A stretch of 64,000 nucleotides of DNA from Heliocidaris tuberculata. Lineage: Eukaryota; Echinodermata; Echinoidea; Camarodonta; Echinometridae. A program made the position numbers and the translations under genes. The notes beneath the pieces were generated by a model, which ran no database searches, was not told where the DNA came from, and was given only the letters and a program-made list of their open reading frames with translations. This document shows, piece by piece, positions 1 to 13,251 of the stretch. Each line of letters starts with the position of its first letter. Position 1 is the stretch's first letter. Where the stretch lies: NCBI GenBank assembly GCA_025618425.1, contig CM046832.1, positions 66,985,427 to 67,049,426 on the forward strand, read 5' to 3'.

Positions 1-400
1 TTCGAGACAATTGACCACATTTTGTGGTTTGGCTCAATAACTTTTGATTCAGAGTCCTGAAAAATATACCAGATACATGAGTAGAAAGAGCAAAAATTTC
101 TGCACACACTATGTCTATTTTTGTTACATGACCATATTGCGTTTGATCCCAGGAATTTTACAAAGGACAAGAAGCTTTAAAATCCTTAAATTGGCAACAC
201 ATTGAGAGGTTCAAAATCCTTGTTTTTTATCAAAATTGGCAACTTTTTCAACTTTTCGCCAATTCTTTTAACCATGTATATTGTTTTCAAAGACATTACC
301 CCTTATCACAATCTTGTAGTACTAAAAGAAAAATATTATTGTTGCCAATTTAAAGAACAAAATGTGATCAATTTAGCCCTGAAATAATTCCTGTCCTGAA
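1..400 (+). mobile_element. TTAA/CCCTTT-family MITE, copy 1 (incomplete)
   Basis: Same orientation and sequence family as 3474-4020. The left terminus is cut by the window start and the right terminus (AAAGGGTTAA) has decayed to AACCCTTGAA. It preserves the empty site of the MITE nested in copy 2. Confidence 0.75.
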
Positions 401-3061
401 CCCTTGAACCATTTGACCACACTTTGCTTTAGGTACATGGAATTCATTTGGGGATTTCTCCAATTTCAAGAAAGATAATAGTGCTGTATTATCTCGGTTA
501 TTTCATTTTCCGTTTAACGAGAGCTAAAAACCGAACGGTTTTCGGTTAAACGCACTCACACATATGCAATGTTATAACAATTGGGTGATCCAATATGATT
601 TTGAACACATGGGACTGCAGGCATAACAAAAAAGAGACTTGCTACAAAAGCCATTATTTTCATCTTTTTAATCGTAATACTGATAAAAAGCATACATTTA
701 CCGACCAAAAATTGAGCTTAAAATGTCTTATTCATTGATATTTTGTAGTTTTCCAAGTGAGTTTAAGCTTAAAAATGTTGATTCCGTTGTATGGGGGCAG
801 CCATATTGTCTATCAAATCCCTGCATGTAAGATCTGATCAGGAGAGGGTGCCAGAGAACTTTACACAGAGCTGGTTTTACACATACAGCTTTGCATATTC
901 ATGAGTACCAAGATGGCAGCCCCATTGCTGAACGATTATCGGCATTTGAAGCTAGAACTAAGTTTTTAAACCACAAAATAACAAGAAATAAGACATTCTA
1001 AAATCAAATCATGGTACAGTAGGTAAATTAAATTGACACTTTTTAGCACTGTTATGAATAAAAAAGGGGAAAATTAGGCTTTTATAGCAAATTTTATGTT
1101 TTGCTTTTGGACATTCCCATGTATTCAAAATCATGCAGCATCTTTTCGGCTAACCGGACACCGTGAAATCCATTCCGTTTTGGGACCTCAAGGTCGTTTT
1201 CTGAACGTTTAACCGTTTCGATACAGCCCTAAAAGATAACAAAGCAAACATTCAAAGAATGAATAGATAGAAATGTCATGACGTTATCAACCCCATATAG
1301 TATTCCTATGCCAATAGTTAATGTAACTCACATATGAGTAAACATCCAAATATTTACACTTAGAGCTTCATTTAGGCATATACTGTATATCAGTCCAAAT
1401 GACAGTGTACTCTATGTTGGTAATAATACATGTACACAAAACTGCATATTTTTGCTCCAGATTTGTATTCATAGTGGTCATTCCTCCTTGAAATTTTTAA
1501 CAAGTAAAAGTGTATGCAATGAACTGGGATTCATATGAATTGGCACATGGAGGTCTGGGCTACAATGGAAAAGGGTTCTGGTGAATGAGACTACTTCACC
1601 CCTGACATTTCCATAGCAGCAGAGGCTGCAGCTAAATATGGCATCCAGGCATGTTGTACTGACTCACTGGAGGCTAGAAGGAGCAAGCTCCCATGGATGC
1701 AGAAAAGAAGGAGGAGGAGGAGGAGCAGGAGGATGGAAGAGGGAGATCAGACTCATGAGAAGGAGGTATTGTGGTTGCCCTGCACAACCACAGATTTCCC
1801 ATGAAAAATCACAGGAATTTTGAGAATAATCTGACAACTTTGTATGGAAATCAACAACTTCGACAAATTTTTACTTTTTTTTTTCTTTCTACAAACACTT
1901 CCCCATTAAAGGATAATGTAAAGCTCATTTCTATAGTCAATATAATTATGTTCTCTCTCTCTTTTTCTCTACTTTCACCCCTTCTCACTGCTGGGAAAGT
2001 TAATCTTTTTTTCAACCACTTCTATCATTTTCAATCTGACACGTTCAGCTCCTGTGCTACTTAATTTAAAGGGCAGAGTGCATTTGTAAGATGATTTATT
2101 CACAGGAGGCAATTCTCAGGTGAATTTTCAGGGCCGCACAAGCATTGCCCATTCAATGAACCACAAATTTAGTTGAGAACAATGCATCCACGCATGATCC
2201 AGAGGAGCATTACAGGTAAAGTGATGAACAAACTGTAAATTTACATACTGGACAGATCGATCTTGATATTCAAATGAAGCTTATCATTCAGCATGAACAG
2301 AATTTATTCTAGCAGGGGAGTACCTGTGTTTACAGAAGGCAAAACATGCCAGTTAAGATATATGTTCATGTATTCATAATTCAATTTTCTGTACTGTGTC
2401 AAAAATCATATACATACACAAGTTCAGTCATCTTGCCATGTGCAAGTGAGGTTGAGGAATAAAAATCATTAATTAGATTTTCAACATTTCTGGCTTTCAT
2501 ATATTTTTTTAATGTTACATGTATGTATCTCAGCTCCTCATAGTGTCCTAATTCAAAAAGACTCTTTCTGCTAGCGCCACCTATGATACTGTTCTCACAT
2601 AATTATAGGCCTACATGTATCTTCTACAATAATCTTTTGTACCATGTATGGTTTATCTGTCACATGTACGTCATGTACATGTACATCGTGTATCTGTGCC
2701 AAAATCTACTATCATATTGAACAATTTGCCATTTGCAGTCGAGCACTTGCTGCTCAACTGACTATTTCACAATCATTTAAGTTGGCACTAAAGACAATGT
2801 TTACATGTCTAGTTTCACAATATCATGTGATGCAGTGAAGTGATGGACTTCACACAACAATGTATCCTTTGCTGAGGGCAAGAAGGGTGTTAAAGGGAAA
2901 GTCCACTCTGGTATTAACTATTAAGTAGATTTAAATAAATGAAAAACAAGATGAATGCGACTGCGTCTCCTATATGCCTCCGCCTAAATTCAGTTGATGG
3001 CTCAAACTGTTCTTGAAATCTTGTGATAACCAGAGTAAAAAGCCTCTAATTACATGTTAAT
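401..3061. other. Gene-free AT-rich stretch
   Basis: No coding exon recognised. Contains a (GGA)n-like patch near 1709-1740, T-rich tracts near 1875 and 1950-2010, and ACATGTA clusters near 2650-2690. Short open frames here lack any family signature. Confidence 0.5.
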
Positions 3062-3473
3062 TGACCTCTTTGACATTTGACCTTACACCTTATAACCCAA
3101 AAGTCTGATCACTTTATCTCCTCCTAGTCACTAATAGTTGAGATATGATAACAAAGGTAAAAAACATTAATTTCACATACACCAGTATAATGACCTCTAT
3201 GACCTGTCACCTTTGACCTACGTGAACAAAAATCTAATCAGTTCGTCTCATTATGGTGATGCATACTTGTTCCAAGTGTGAAGTTAATGGATCAAATAGT
3301 TCATGAGATATCATGTTAAGGCTAAAAACCTGCAATTTCAGAATTAACCTCTATGACCTTTGACCTTTAACCTACATATCCCAAAATCTAACCAGATCGT
3401 CTTTCTATGCTGATACATACTAGTACCAAGTTTGAAGTTCATACCTCAAATGGTTCTTGAGATATCGCGTTAA

Positions 3474-4020
3474 CCCTTTTGAGACAATTGACCACATTTT
3501 GTGGTTTGGATCAATAACTTTTGATTCAGAGCTCTAAAAAATTATACCAGGGTGCCATTGCATAAAGACTTACTATTATAGTAACTTTGCCATCAATGGT
3601 AACTACCATGGTAACGTTGCTCAAGAGCCAATCAAAATCCAGTATTCCACGAAAAGTTACTATAATAGCAAGTTTTATGCAATGGCACCCAGATGCATGA
3701 GTAGAAAGAGCAAAAATTTCTGCACACACTGTCCATTTTTGTTTCATGGCCATATTGGCTTGATGCCAGGAATTTTAAAAACGAGAATAAGCTTTAAAAT
3801 CCTTAAATTGGCAACACATTGAGAGGTTCAAAATCATTGTTTTTCATCAAAATTGGCAATTTTTTCAACTTTTCGACTAATTTCTAACCCTATATATTGT
3901 TTTCAAAGACATTACAACTTATTAGGACCATGTAGCACTGAAAGAAAAATATTACTGTTGCCAATTTGAAGAATAAAATGTGATCAATTTAGCCCTTAAA
4001 TAATTCCTGTCCTGAAAGGG
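3474..4020 (+). mobile_element. TTAA/CCCTTT-family MITE, copy 2 with nested MITE
   Basis: Begins CCCTTTTGAGAC, ends GTCCTGAAAGGG, and is bracketed by TTAA (3470-3473, 4021-4024). TTAA duplication plus CCC/GGG termini is the piggyBac signature, so it is probably a non-autonomous piggyBac-like element. Interrupted by another element at 3551-3690. Confidence 0.85.
3551..3690 (+). mobile_element. 140-bp GGTGCC palindromic MITE (nested)
   Basis: Near-perfect foldback with ends GGTGCCATTGCATAAA and TTTATGCAATGGCACC. The uninterrupted copy at position 1 shows the empty site; AG flanks both ends. Confidence 0.85.
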
Positions 4021-4490
4021 TTAACAAGGCTAACACCTGATATTTCAGAAATTGACCTGTGACCTTTGACTTTCACATGCCAAAATCTAATCAGATCCTC
4101 TTCCTATGGTGATACATACTAGCACTACAGTAAGTTTGAAGTTCATACCTCAAATGGTTCTTGAGTTATCGCTAGAACAAAGCTAACATCTGAAATTTCA
4201 GAAATTGGCCTCTGTGACCTTGACCTTTGACCTACGTACCCCAAAATCTAATAAGATTGTCTTCCTATGGTGATACATACTAACACCAAGTTTGAAGTTC
4301 ATACATCATGTGGTTCTTGAGTTATCGCTAGAACAAGCCTAACAACTGAAATTTCAGAAAAATTGGCCTCTGTGACCTTGACCTTTGAACTACATACCCC
4401 AAAATCTAATCAGATTGTCTTCCTATGGTGATACATACTAACATCAAGTTTGAAGTTCATACATCATGTGGTTCTTGAGTTATCGTGAGC

Positions 4491-5407
4491 AACGTGCTGA
4501 AATCAGCCTCGAAAAATACTCCAATTTTCTTCCCAGTCTATTTTATGGTAGTGTCAAAGAGGCAAATGTATTCTCTGTACTATGAGCTACTGTAATGGAT
4601 GTTACAACACTACATAAGCGTTCTGTAAGTTTTAATTTGTCTTTGAGCGCACCCCTCATAGGGATCGACGACACCCCTCCACCTCCATGCTATTTCAGCG
4701 CGGTCATATCCTTGCAGGATCCTTTGTAGAGATGTGTATATTTTGTATGGAGAACGGACAGTCATCACAGTGGATTTTCATAGCACACGTGGCGTGCGCG
4801 TTAGATAGACCTCCTAGGTCATGTCCTACATGTAGGTCATGACAAGGGCATGTAGCGGGCCATGTTCCAGCATGCAAATCATTGTGATAACATTTCCATT
4901 TTCCTCTTCGAAACCATCATGCTGTATGTATTTTTCTGTCTTTGAAAATCACTTAGGGAATTTTAATGGAATATGCAGCCATGTAAGATATCTCTTAACG
5001 ACTCTTTAGAGTGGTGGAAACATTTTCTTTCCAATTTCGTTTGTGATTGTGCCTCAATTAGCAAGTTGGATTCACAGATGACAGTCCCGTTTGTACTTCA
5101 AACTTTTTTAGTGGGGAAACTGTGCAGTATACCTTAGTACTAGTCTACAAAAATGTATGTGTTTGTGAGCACTATGCTTCGCCAGATTCTCTTCCTCTTT
5201 TTAAAAGAGACAAAAGTAAAGACATCTAGGAATAATCGTCTTCAAAAATTCAATACAATTAAAAGTTTGGCCTTTTTTTTTCTTTGTATGATTTTTTTGG
5301 GGCAAGATTTGATTTTAGATTTCTTATGCTTGTGATTTTTCCCCAATTCCCCCCCCCCCCCGCTTCTTTTTCCCCAAATGAGTTGTCAAGAAAGGGGTGC
5401 TGCCAGT
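4491..5407. other. Gene-free stretch
   Basis: Mixed-composition sequence with a poly-C tract near 5350. No gene or full repeat recognised. Confidence 0.45.
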
Positions 5408-5411
5408 TTAA

Positions 5412-5818
5412 CCCTTTCATGACAGGAATTATTTAAGGGCTAAATTGATCACATTTCGTTCTTCAAATTGGCAACAAAAATATTTTTCTTTTAATGCTAC
5501 ATGGTCCTAATAAAATGTAATGTCTTTGAAAACAACATACATGGTTTAAAACTATCAAAAAAATTTGAAAAGTTGCCAATTTTGACAAAAAATAATGATT
5601 TTGAACCTCTCAATGTGTTACCAACTTAAGGATTTTAAAACTTAATCTCCTTTTTAAAATTCCTGGCATCAAACGCAATATGGTCATGCAACAAAAATGG
5701 ATGCAGTATGTGCAGAATTTTTTTCTCTTTCTACTCATGCACCTGTTATATTTTTTAGAGCTCTGAATCAAAAGTTATTGAGCCAAACCACAAAATGTGG
5801 TCAATTGTCTTGAAAGGG
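5412..5818 (-). mobile_element. TTAA/CCCTTT-family MITE, copy 3
   Basis: Complete 407-bp copy, inverted relative to copy 2. Starts CCCTTTCATGACAGG and ends CTTGAAAGGG, with TTAA at 5408-5411 and 5819-5822. Confidence 0.88.
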
Positions 5819-5869
5819 TTAAGAAAGAAAATACGGTAATTAGTGAAAGTTTGAGCAAAATCTTATTAG

Positions 5870-6275
5870 GACTTTTTGATGTTGTAATCAATCAAACACA
5901 GATTGGCAACTCCGTGACGTACATGCATCTTGCAAGCTCCTCTCCCATTTGCTCAGTACAGAAAATTTTATGAATTTTTATTTTCTCAGTTTTGGATTAA
6001 GAAGTAAATTTGTTTAATAAAAGTTTTGCGTAAAAACCTAAATACATGTAAGCAGTGACATATCTAAGGTACATGTACATATATGATTGAATATTTTTTT
6101 ACAAGAAAATAGAAATTTATGTATTTCGGGGTACAGGGCAAATGGGAGAGGAGTGTTTAATTGATCACAACTTTTAAAAATCACAATTTTCTTATTTCTT
6201 AATATATTTTGCCGAAACCTTCACTGATCTGTTTCTTTAATTGTCCTGCTTCTTTTAAAACCAGTGTGGTCTTTC
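5870..6275. mobile_element. Degenerate palindromic MITE
   Basis: Halves face each other around CAAATGGGAGAG-type segments (CTCTCCCATTTG near 5940, CAAATGGGAGAGGAG near 6130). It ends with GTGTGGTCTTTCCCTTTAA, as in the AGGG-ended family. Left boundary unclear. Confidence 0.5.
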
Positions 6276-6382
6276 CCTTTAACTCTGTACAAAATGGTAT
6301 TGCTTTTCACCCTTCTGGCTCTTAGCAGATCATTCCCATTTGTATACTTGTAAGCTTTAGTTTCATATTCTCAAAATACCAT

Positions 6383-6460
6383 ACATGTACATGTACATAC
6401 ATGTATGTACATGTATATGTATCTTAAAGGAGCTCTCAGCTGCATGTACATGTACATGGA
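6383..6460. repeat. ACATGTAC-rich simple repeat
   Basis: Dense run of overlapping ACATGTA/TACATGT words, also scattered over the whole window. Each word is palindromic. Confidence 0.7.
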
Positions 6461-6882
6461 GCTAACATGCTGATTTCATTTGTTTAATTTGTAACCAACA
6501 GTTCAGTTATGTAAGATTGAGTCTGCAGTTTATAAATATTTTTCTTGTATTTTGAGACACCTCAGTCATCCCTCATCTTATTTTGTTGGTTTCAATACTT
6601 TTTTACGAGCCTGTCACAAATGGCATTCATATTTTTGGCAGCATTTCTTGCTCCAGCGGCAACAGGCCAAGCTACATGTACAAACTTACTGATTAATGAG
6701 TACACTTTGAAAGGGGAAGTCTATCCTAACAGTACATCAAGATGATTTGAATAAAAGTAGAAAAATGAGATCAAGTCAATAAAAATCTACTTAAGAATAT
6801 AAAAATTCCTCTGTGACCATCTCTTCATATGTTTTGTCAACAAATTATTAAAAAACATACATGTATCCCTCTTCTCCATTAA

Positions 6883-7380
6883 AGGGGAAGTTCACCCTGA
6901 AGATTACTTGAGTTTAAAAAATGCAGAAAAAATGCAGAAAAATATTGGCGAAGGTTTGATGAAAATCGGTCAAATAATAAAAGAGTTATGAGTATTTAAA
7001 GTTTTGGATTCGTGACGTCACATGCGAGCAGCTGCCCATTGGTCATGTAATAAATATTCCATATATTCGCTTTTTTTTTTACGTTCCACGATAAATTAAT
7101 ATTGTTTCTTTTCAGAATCTAGTATTGAATAACATTTCTGACAATATATCAAATGCACAGACGAAAATAATCTAAATTTTCTGAGAAAACTGTATTTTAT
7201 GGAATATTTATCACATTACATAATGGAGGAGCTGCTCGCATGTGACGTCACAAAATCAAAACTTCAAAAGTCCATAACTCCGTTATTCTTTAACGGATTT
7301 TGTCCAAACTTTCGCCAATATTTTTCTTTATTTTTTCTGCATTTTTTAAACTCAAGTAATCTTCGGGGTGAACTTCCCCT
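6883..7380. mobile_element. 498-bp AGGG-ended palindromic MITE
   Basis: TTAA on each side (6879-6882, 7381-7384). Termini AGGGGAAGTTCACCC... and ...GAACTTCCCCT. The two halves are inverted copies through CGAGCAGCTGCCCAT/GCTGCTCGCATGTGACGTCA. No coding capacity. Confidence 0.85.
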
Positions 7381-7384
7381 TTAA

Positions 7385-10300
7385 TGGGAAAAGCAATTAA
7401 GGAGAATATAGGGACACATTTTCCTGTTACGTAATTACAGTACAGTTCTATGGAGCACAATGGAAATTATGGAGTTGGGTGGAAAAATATAGAGAGTAGC
7501 TCACAGCAAATTTTGCCAGTTTGTGAAGTGACCTTCTAAATTTAAAAACTTCACAACTTTCTGACTTTCAATCACAACTTTTTTTTCTCAAACTGTATCA
7601 GACCAGTTTCTCTCATTTTTCTCTCATTAATCAAATATCAACTTGATTTTAGAATGGACTTCCCATTCAAGTGCAAAGCAATACTACAAACATATATTCT
7701 GAAGAGAAAGCAAAATCCACCTGAACGAAAACTGTCCAGTATAACCCTTCAACCTGTAAGCGCACATGTGCTACAGAGGTCTCTGCTTGGCATCTCCAGA
7801 GGGAAAAAGACACAGGCACTGCCTGATGGATGTAGTCAAGAGTAAATTGAGGCATGAGGTGTAGAAGAGCACCCTAGACAATTTGTCATTTGACTGTCTC
7901 AACATGACATGAGAAAGTACATGCCCAGATGTATTGAACTCTTAACCCCTTCAACTTCAGTACCTTTACATGTACTAACAAATTCAGGTAGGCCTACATA
8001 TACATCACTAGAGCAGACACTCTACAGCATGCAATGAGCCATGCAAATTAAAATAGGGGAAGAAAGCAAATCGCCCATGAAGAAATTTAAAGGAACAACA
8101 AAAAAAGAAATAAGTTTGTCTTTTTACTTTATATGCCTTTTCATTTTTGTATGCTTATCAAATTCATATGCATTTCTGACAGACGTGAAGACCTACATTT
8201 AGGCTGACATATAAACAACATATAAGCCTACAGCTATACATGCACATGTAGCCTACATGTAGACCAATACGTGAGGATATTGTTTAGGGACCTGTAGCTT
8301 TTGAGGTCAGAGAGTTATCTCATTCAAGTTGTAAATTTTTAAAAAATGACCACTGAGATTGGGAAGTTGGTGTTTTTTTGTTGTTTTTTTTGTATGTGTG
8401 GTTTTTTTTTGTGTGTGTTTTTTAAATTTTTGTTTTGGGGTTTTTGTTTTTGTTATTTTTATTTATGTGTTTTATTGGATCATCAGAATCATAAATTTAC
8501 AGGCAACTGCTACAAAAATTGAGTAAACAAAAACATCAAATAAAAACAAAAAGCTAAGAAATAAAAGGGAAAAAAAGAAAGAAAAAAAAAGAAGGGTAAC
8601 ACATCAGAACATGCATGCATGCCTACTCCACTGACCCAGTAAGCTATGGAGAGGAACAGGGTAAAAGCCCAAAGAAACCCCTTTCTTAATAAACAAGAAC
8701 CAAGCAGAAGAAGCAGCCAGGAGCCCCATCCAGCCCAGGCACCTCCAATCAGGGACAGACTCCATGTCAACAATATGTATAGTACGGAATCTTGCCATAG
8801 ATACACCAACTTTGATGAGAAAACAGCAATTCGAAAATTCCTTTTACCTACATGCATACATGTATTTGTATCATTGCCTTCATCACACAAAAAAAATGAC
8901 TCTCACCTTCCCAGTTTCCCAGAACTATAACGAGATTCCACAGTACTGGTGGACCAAAAAAAAGAAAGAAGTGAATTGTAAGTATGTATTCACACAAATC
9001 CAGTCCATGAGTGCACACTGCATCCATAGCCAAAAATAACACCACAATACAGTCTATATCCAAGGAGTTATGTGATAACTCCTTGCTATATCTAGCACAC
9101 AGTGTGAGAATGAAGTGTGGTTTGGTTTTTTTTCCGTTAGAACCGAGGTTCAACCATGCATGTAAACCCAAAAGAAACCCTCAACTTGCAATGTACAGAA
9201 CCTCCTAAAAAGAGACCTACAATGTAGAGAGAGGAAAAAAAGAGTCGGACAGAAAGAGAAGAGGGCACAACACACACAAGAAAGGGGGAAGGGACCCAGG
9301 AGGTGTAGTGTGCATGTATGCTCATAATATATTGGGGCCAATCCAGGATTTTGAATGCAGCATCAAATGACATTATATTCCATGTACATGTTTGCATATA
9401 TGTGGTCGTACATGTACGTTAGAAGAAAGTCTTAATATGCCAGCACACTTATTTCACTTGCACATCTACATGTATCGTATAGGCTACTTAAACCTGATGC
9501 AAGGACTTACATTTTGTACCCCATGTAAGTCATGCTAAAAAAGGGAAACATTTACAATGTAGTTCTAAATGTTAAACTCAACTTTACACCAACCTTTAAA
9601 GGGAATCTTGAGTTCTGGGAAACAAGAAAAATAATTTGCGAGCTTTCTCATTCCTTTTATGTCAGTTTGGAAGAACATCATAGTAGAAACATCCACTGAA
9701 AAGGATTGCTCTTCAAATGCTCTTATATTCGAATTATGACGAGAAATAGCTGAAATGTTTGGGCCGAACATTCATGCCACTTGTGTGAGTAGTCCCATAT
9801 ACCCATTTCTATGTGCAGTACATGTGCTTTTCAGTGAGACTGGGTCAATTTATTATCTATTTTGATGATTCCAAAACAACACAGTATAAAACAATTCTTA
9901 TGTAGACATGGTCAACCTTTCCCAATTTCTTTGAGACAGTTTCTTTCACAATATAATTGCATGACCAGAACTCTACTTTATCTTTAAACCCAGCATCAGC
10001 TTTAAATTATAGTAGAGTACAGACCTTAGTAAAGTTAGTATCTGCTGTAAATATCAAAGTAATTCTGGATATTACATCACATTCCTAATAAATGAATCAT
10101 TCACCACTTAGCCACAACCAGGCAATTGGAATGATTCATTAAATGTAGAACTGTTATGCACTGAAACACATGCACAGTTCATGCAGTTGTTGATAGAACA
10201 TAAGAAACTGTAGGTCTACAATGTCAAACAGTACACTGTACATATACAGCAGGAGTACAACACAAATTCAATTGATAATAAATGACATGCATGTTCAGCA

Positions 10301-11487
10301 TGAATTATAAGTTGCCAACATTTATATTTATCTGTGTATGGTGTACAGAATGTTCTATAGATGCCAAATGTGCATGGATACTCTCAAAACAAAAAATACA
10401 ACAAATTAACGGAAAATCTATTTGCGTTAAATATGTCATGTAAGAATCACCAAATGAAAACTATGAAAAACAATAACAAAAGCAGATGGGAGTTTTTCAT
10501 GATCACAATTCGAAATGTAAATCGCATTTCACTTTTTGTTTGCTTACAATGTATTACTTAATGGTGGAAATTTCCAGTAGCTTAGAAAATATACATGTAC
10601 AAAGCATGAGCTCTTTACATGTACAACTGTACATGCTCAAAGCAGAGCAATTCAATAACAAATCTAAGGCCTTTTGTTCATAAGTAAAATATCAAATGAT
10701 CTCTACAATTAGTTACAATCAATCAATTTACAGACATACCAAAATCAAATTTAATATTCTTGCAGAGCATTAAAAAATTGAACGAAAATACATTTCAAAA
10801 TGTCATTGTTATGTCACATCCCACTCACTCTGTCTCTCATTCTTTCTCTCTTCCTTAGTTCTACACAAAGAGAATAGTTGCAGGTAGCACATACACACAG
10901 ACATACATGTACACAGAGATCCTCATCAATGGTGCTTTCTGAAATTACAGCAAATTGGATAAATGTTAATTAGATAAGATTGATTGTGTACATCATTCAG
11001 GCTGCGTATCTTATCCAATCTTCTGTTGCAGTGGATTTCTAACAAAGCATCGAGTTACAGGGCCTGCATCTTTATCTCCAGTCCGACAGTACGTCTCCTT
11101 CGATTCAATCCTCTTAATATTCTAATGTGATGAAAGGGACTTTCAGGCTCCCTTCTTTTATCCAGCACTCCTTAATTTCCTCATCCTTACAGCATGCATT
11201 GTATACTGTATGAAATACAAACTACAACATGCATAGAAAATGTTGATCTGAATATGTATTTAGATGTATGTCTACATGGTATTGTAAATGTTTCTATGTA
11301 CCTTCTAGCCTTTCAACAACAGTTCGAAGAAACGTACCTTAGAGCACAGGAAATCGTTGACTAAAACCAATTTATTTTGAGTCCAGGAAATGTGTAATAT
11401 GACCAATTAGCAAGAAGTACATCACCTCAGATTGGAAAAGGAAGAATGTTTATACATTGGTGTATACCACCTTCTGTGCTAAATCAG
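7385..11487. other. Gene-free AT-rich stretch
   Basis: About 4 kb without a recognisable exon or complete transposon. T-rich low complexity at 8370-8470, purine-rich patch at 8540-8600, scattered ACATGTA words. Several overlapping open frames at 8.5-9.4 kb are low-complexity and match no family. Confidence 0.45.
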
Positions 11488-11644
11488 GGTGCCGTTGCAT
11501 AAAACTTGCTATTATAGTAACTTTGCTATTATAGTAACTTTTCATGGAATACTGGATTTTGATTGGCTCTTGAGCAACGTTACCATGGTAGTTACCATTG
11601 ATGGCAAAGTTACTATAATAGTAAGTCTTTATGCAATGGCACCC
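11488..11644. mobile_element. 157-bp GGTGCC palindromic MITE, second copy
   Basis: Same family as 3551-3690: GGTGCCGTTGCATAAAAC at the left, complement at the right, sharing the TACCATGGTAGTTACCATTG core segment. Confidence 0.85.
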
Positions 11645-13251
11645 TGATCTGGACGATTATACTTTTAATGAGCTACATGTACATATTTCAATTAGACCCA
11701 AATAGACGACTTACACTTACAATCAATATAGGCCACGCAGGAAGCTATTACATTTGTTTTGCCATTTGGCGCAGAAAGCAAAATAAAATACCTTGAATGA
11801 CATTTTGTACAAACTACATGTACATGTATTCCCTGTTCAAGCTCAGATTGAAAATTGACTCCACCCCACAAGTGATGACAGTAGTAGTCAGATACATGTA
11901 CGTGTAGGAAGGCCATGTAAAATGGAAGGCCATATAAAATCTTAATGAATCTACATGTAAGTGGCTACCATGCACCGAGGGCAATACCACGCTGAAATTA
12001 AAATGCTTTTAAAGATCGGGATTAGCTTATTAGCAATCTAAAACCGTTCTGCGACAACCCTAGTAATGAAGAAAGCTGTGGAACATCTCACCATTTTAGC
12101 GAGTGATTCAGACAGACTACTCTGTTTAATTCCACCCAGGCCTTTCTTTATTCTCTCTTTGAGTGCTCATGAAAACGTGATGTCAATATCAAAACATGAA
12201 CATATAGTCATGTACATGTATAAAAGTATTTAGATATACTGCTTATGGTATTTCTTGAACAGGGAAATGTCAAATACTCTAACAAATCTAAAGACAAGGA
12301 TTGGGGAATCTTTGTTTTCAAAGAGTTCCTCCTCTAAAAAATTAGAATTTCAAAAAAATGTTATGGATTCTATTTTGAGCTTGACTGCCTGGGTTGGGGC
12401 TATGTTAACAGAGAGATTTGAGAGATTTATTATTCTGTTCATGCTGAAAATGATTTATTCCAAATGAAGGGTTTGATTGTCCTCGTTCTCATTGTATACA
12501 TGTACATGGTCATGTTTTCAAGAGAATTCCGTTTACATGAGACTTCTAAGCAACTTCCTGAATGGAGTTATTGGCTTTTTCTTTAGTGTGTGGATTTCTT
12601 TTTGTTGTTGCTGTTAATATTGTCAGTGGCAAAGCACGAGTCCAATCATTGAGGGGGCCCCGGTCTTACTCGTAAAATTCAATGTGGATCTACATGTACG
12701 AGGCAACTGATTAGCAAGAGGGTGCGGGAGGGGGACCTATCATCTTCTTTTCTTGTCCCTTTCCTATTCTCTCTTTTTTTTTTGCCACTAGATGTTGTCA
12801 TTCTTTGCTCTTTCTCTTTTTTTTAGCATAAATTAGATTACAGGGAAAATTGCAAGCTACTGCGATTACATTGCCTTCTGTATTCTCACTGTTCTGTATC
12901 AAGCTTTTTTTTTCTCATTCTCATTAAACATTCTTTGCCTATACAGACTTTAGAATTATGAAGCTCCTTGATGCTGACCTTAAAATCAAACATAATCAAA
13001 AATGCAAAAATGAGACTATAGCAGACAATGATGCAACATTACCTTTCAACAGACACATCCCAGTATCCAAAGAAGTTTACATTCAGCAGTGAATGGAGGA
13101 TGTTTGTCTGGCACTAACTTGTCAAAGATACTACATGTACATGTATGCAGGGCCCAACACTAACAGGTGCCCAAAAATAAAAGTCCAGAAGTCCAGAACC
13201 CCCAATTCATAAATTTTTACCTTAGGGCTCATGTATACAGGAAAAAAATAT
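11645..13251. other. Gene-free AT-rich stretch
   Basis: No exon with family similarity. A 70-codon frame at 12255-12467 has no recognisable domain. Confidence 0.4.

Larger units (their letters stand above)
3062..4490 (+). repeat. TGACCTTTGACC-type tandem array, interrupted
   Basis: About six diverged units of 125-155 bp. Each has the order TGACC(T)TTGACC, then CAAAATCTAATCAG, then CTATGGTGATACATACTA, then AAGTTTGAAGTTCAT, then GGTTCTTGAG(A/T)TATCG. Units lie at about 3062, 3190, 3345, 4025, 4196 and 4341. A MITE splits the array at 3474-4020. Confidence 0.8.

Noticed and set aside
8510..9397. Cluster of overlapping short frames on both strands
   Set aside because: No splice-consistent exon, no domain, and frames mirror each other across low-complexity DNA.
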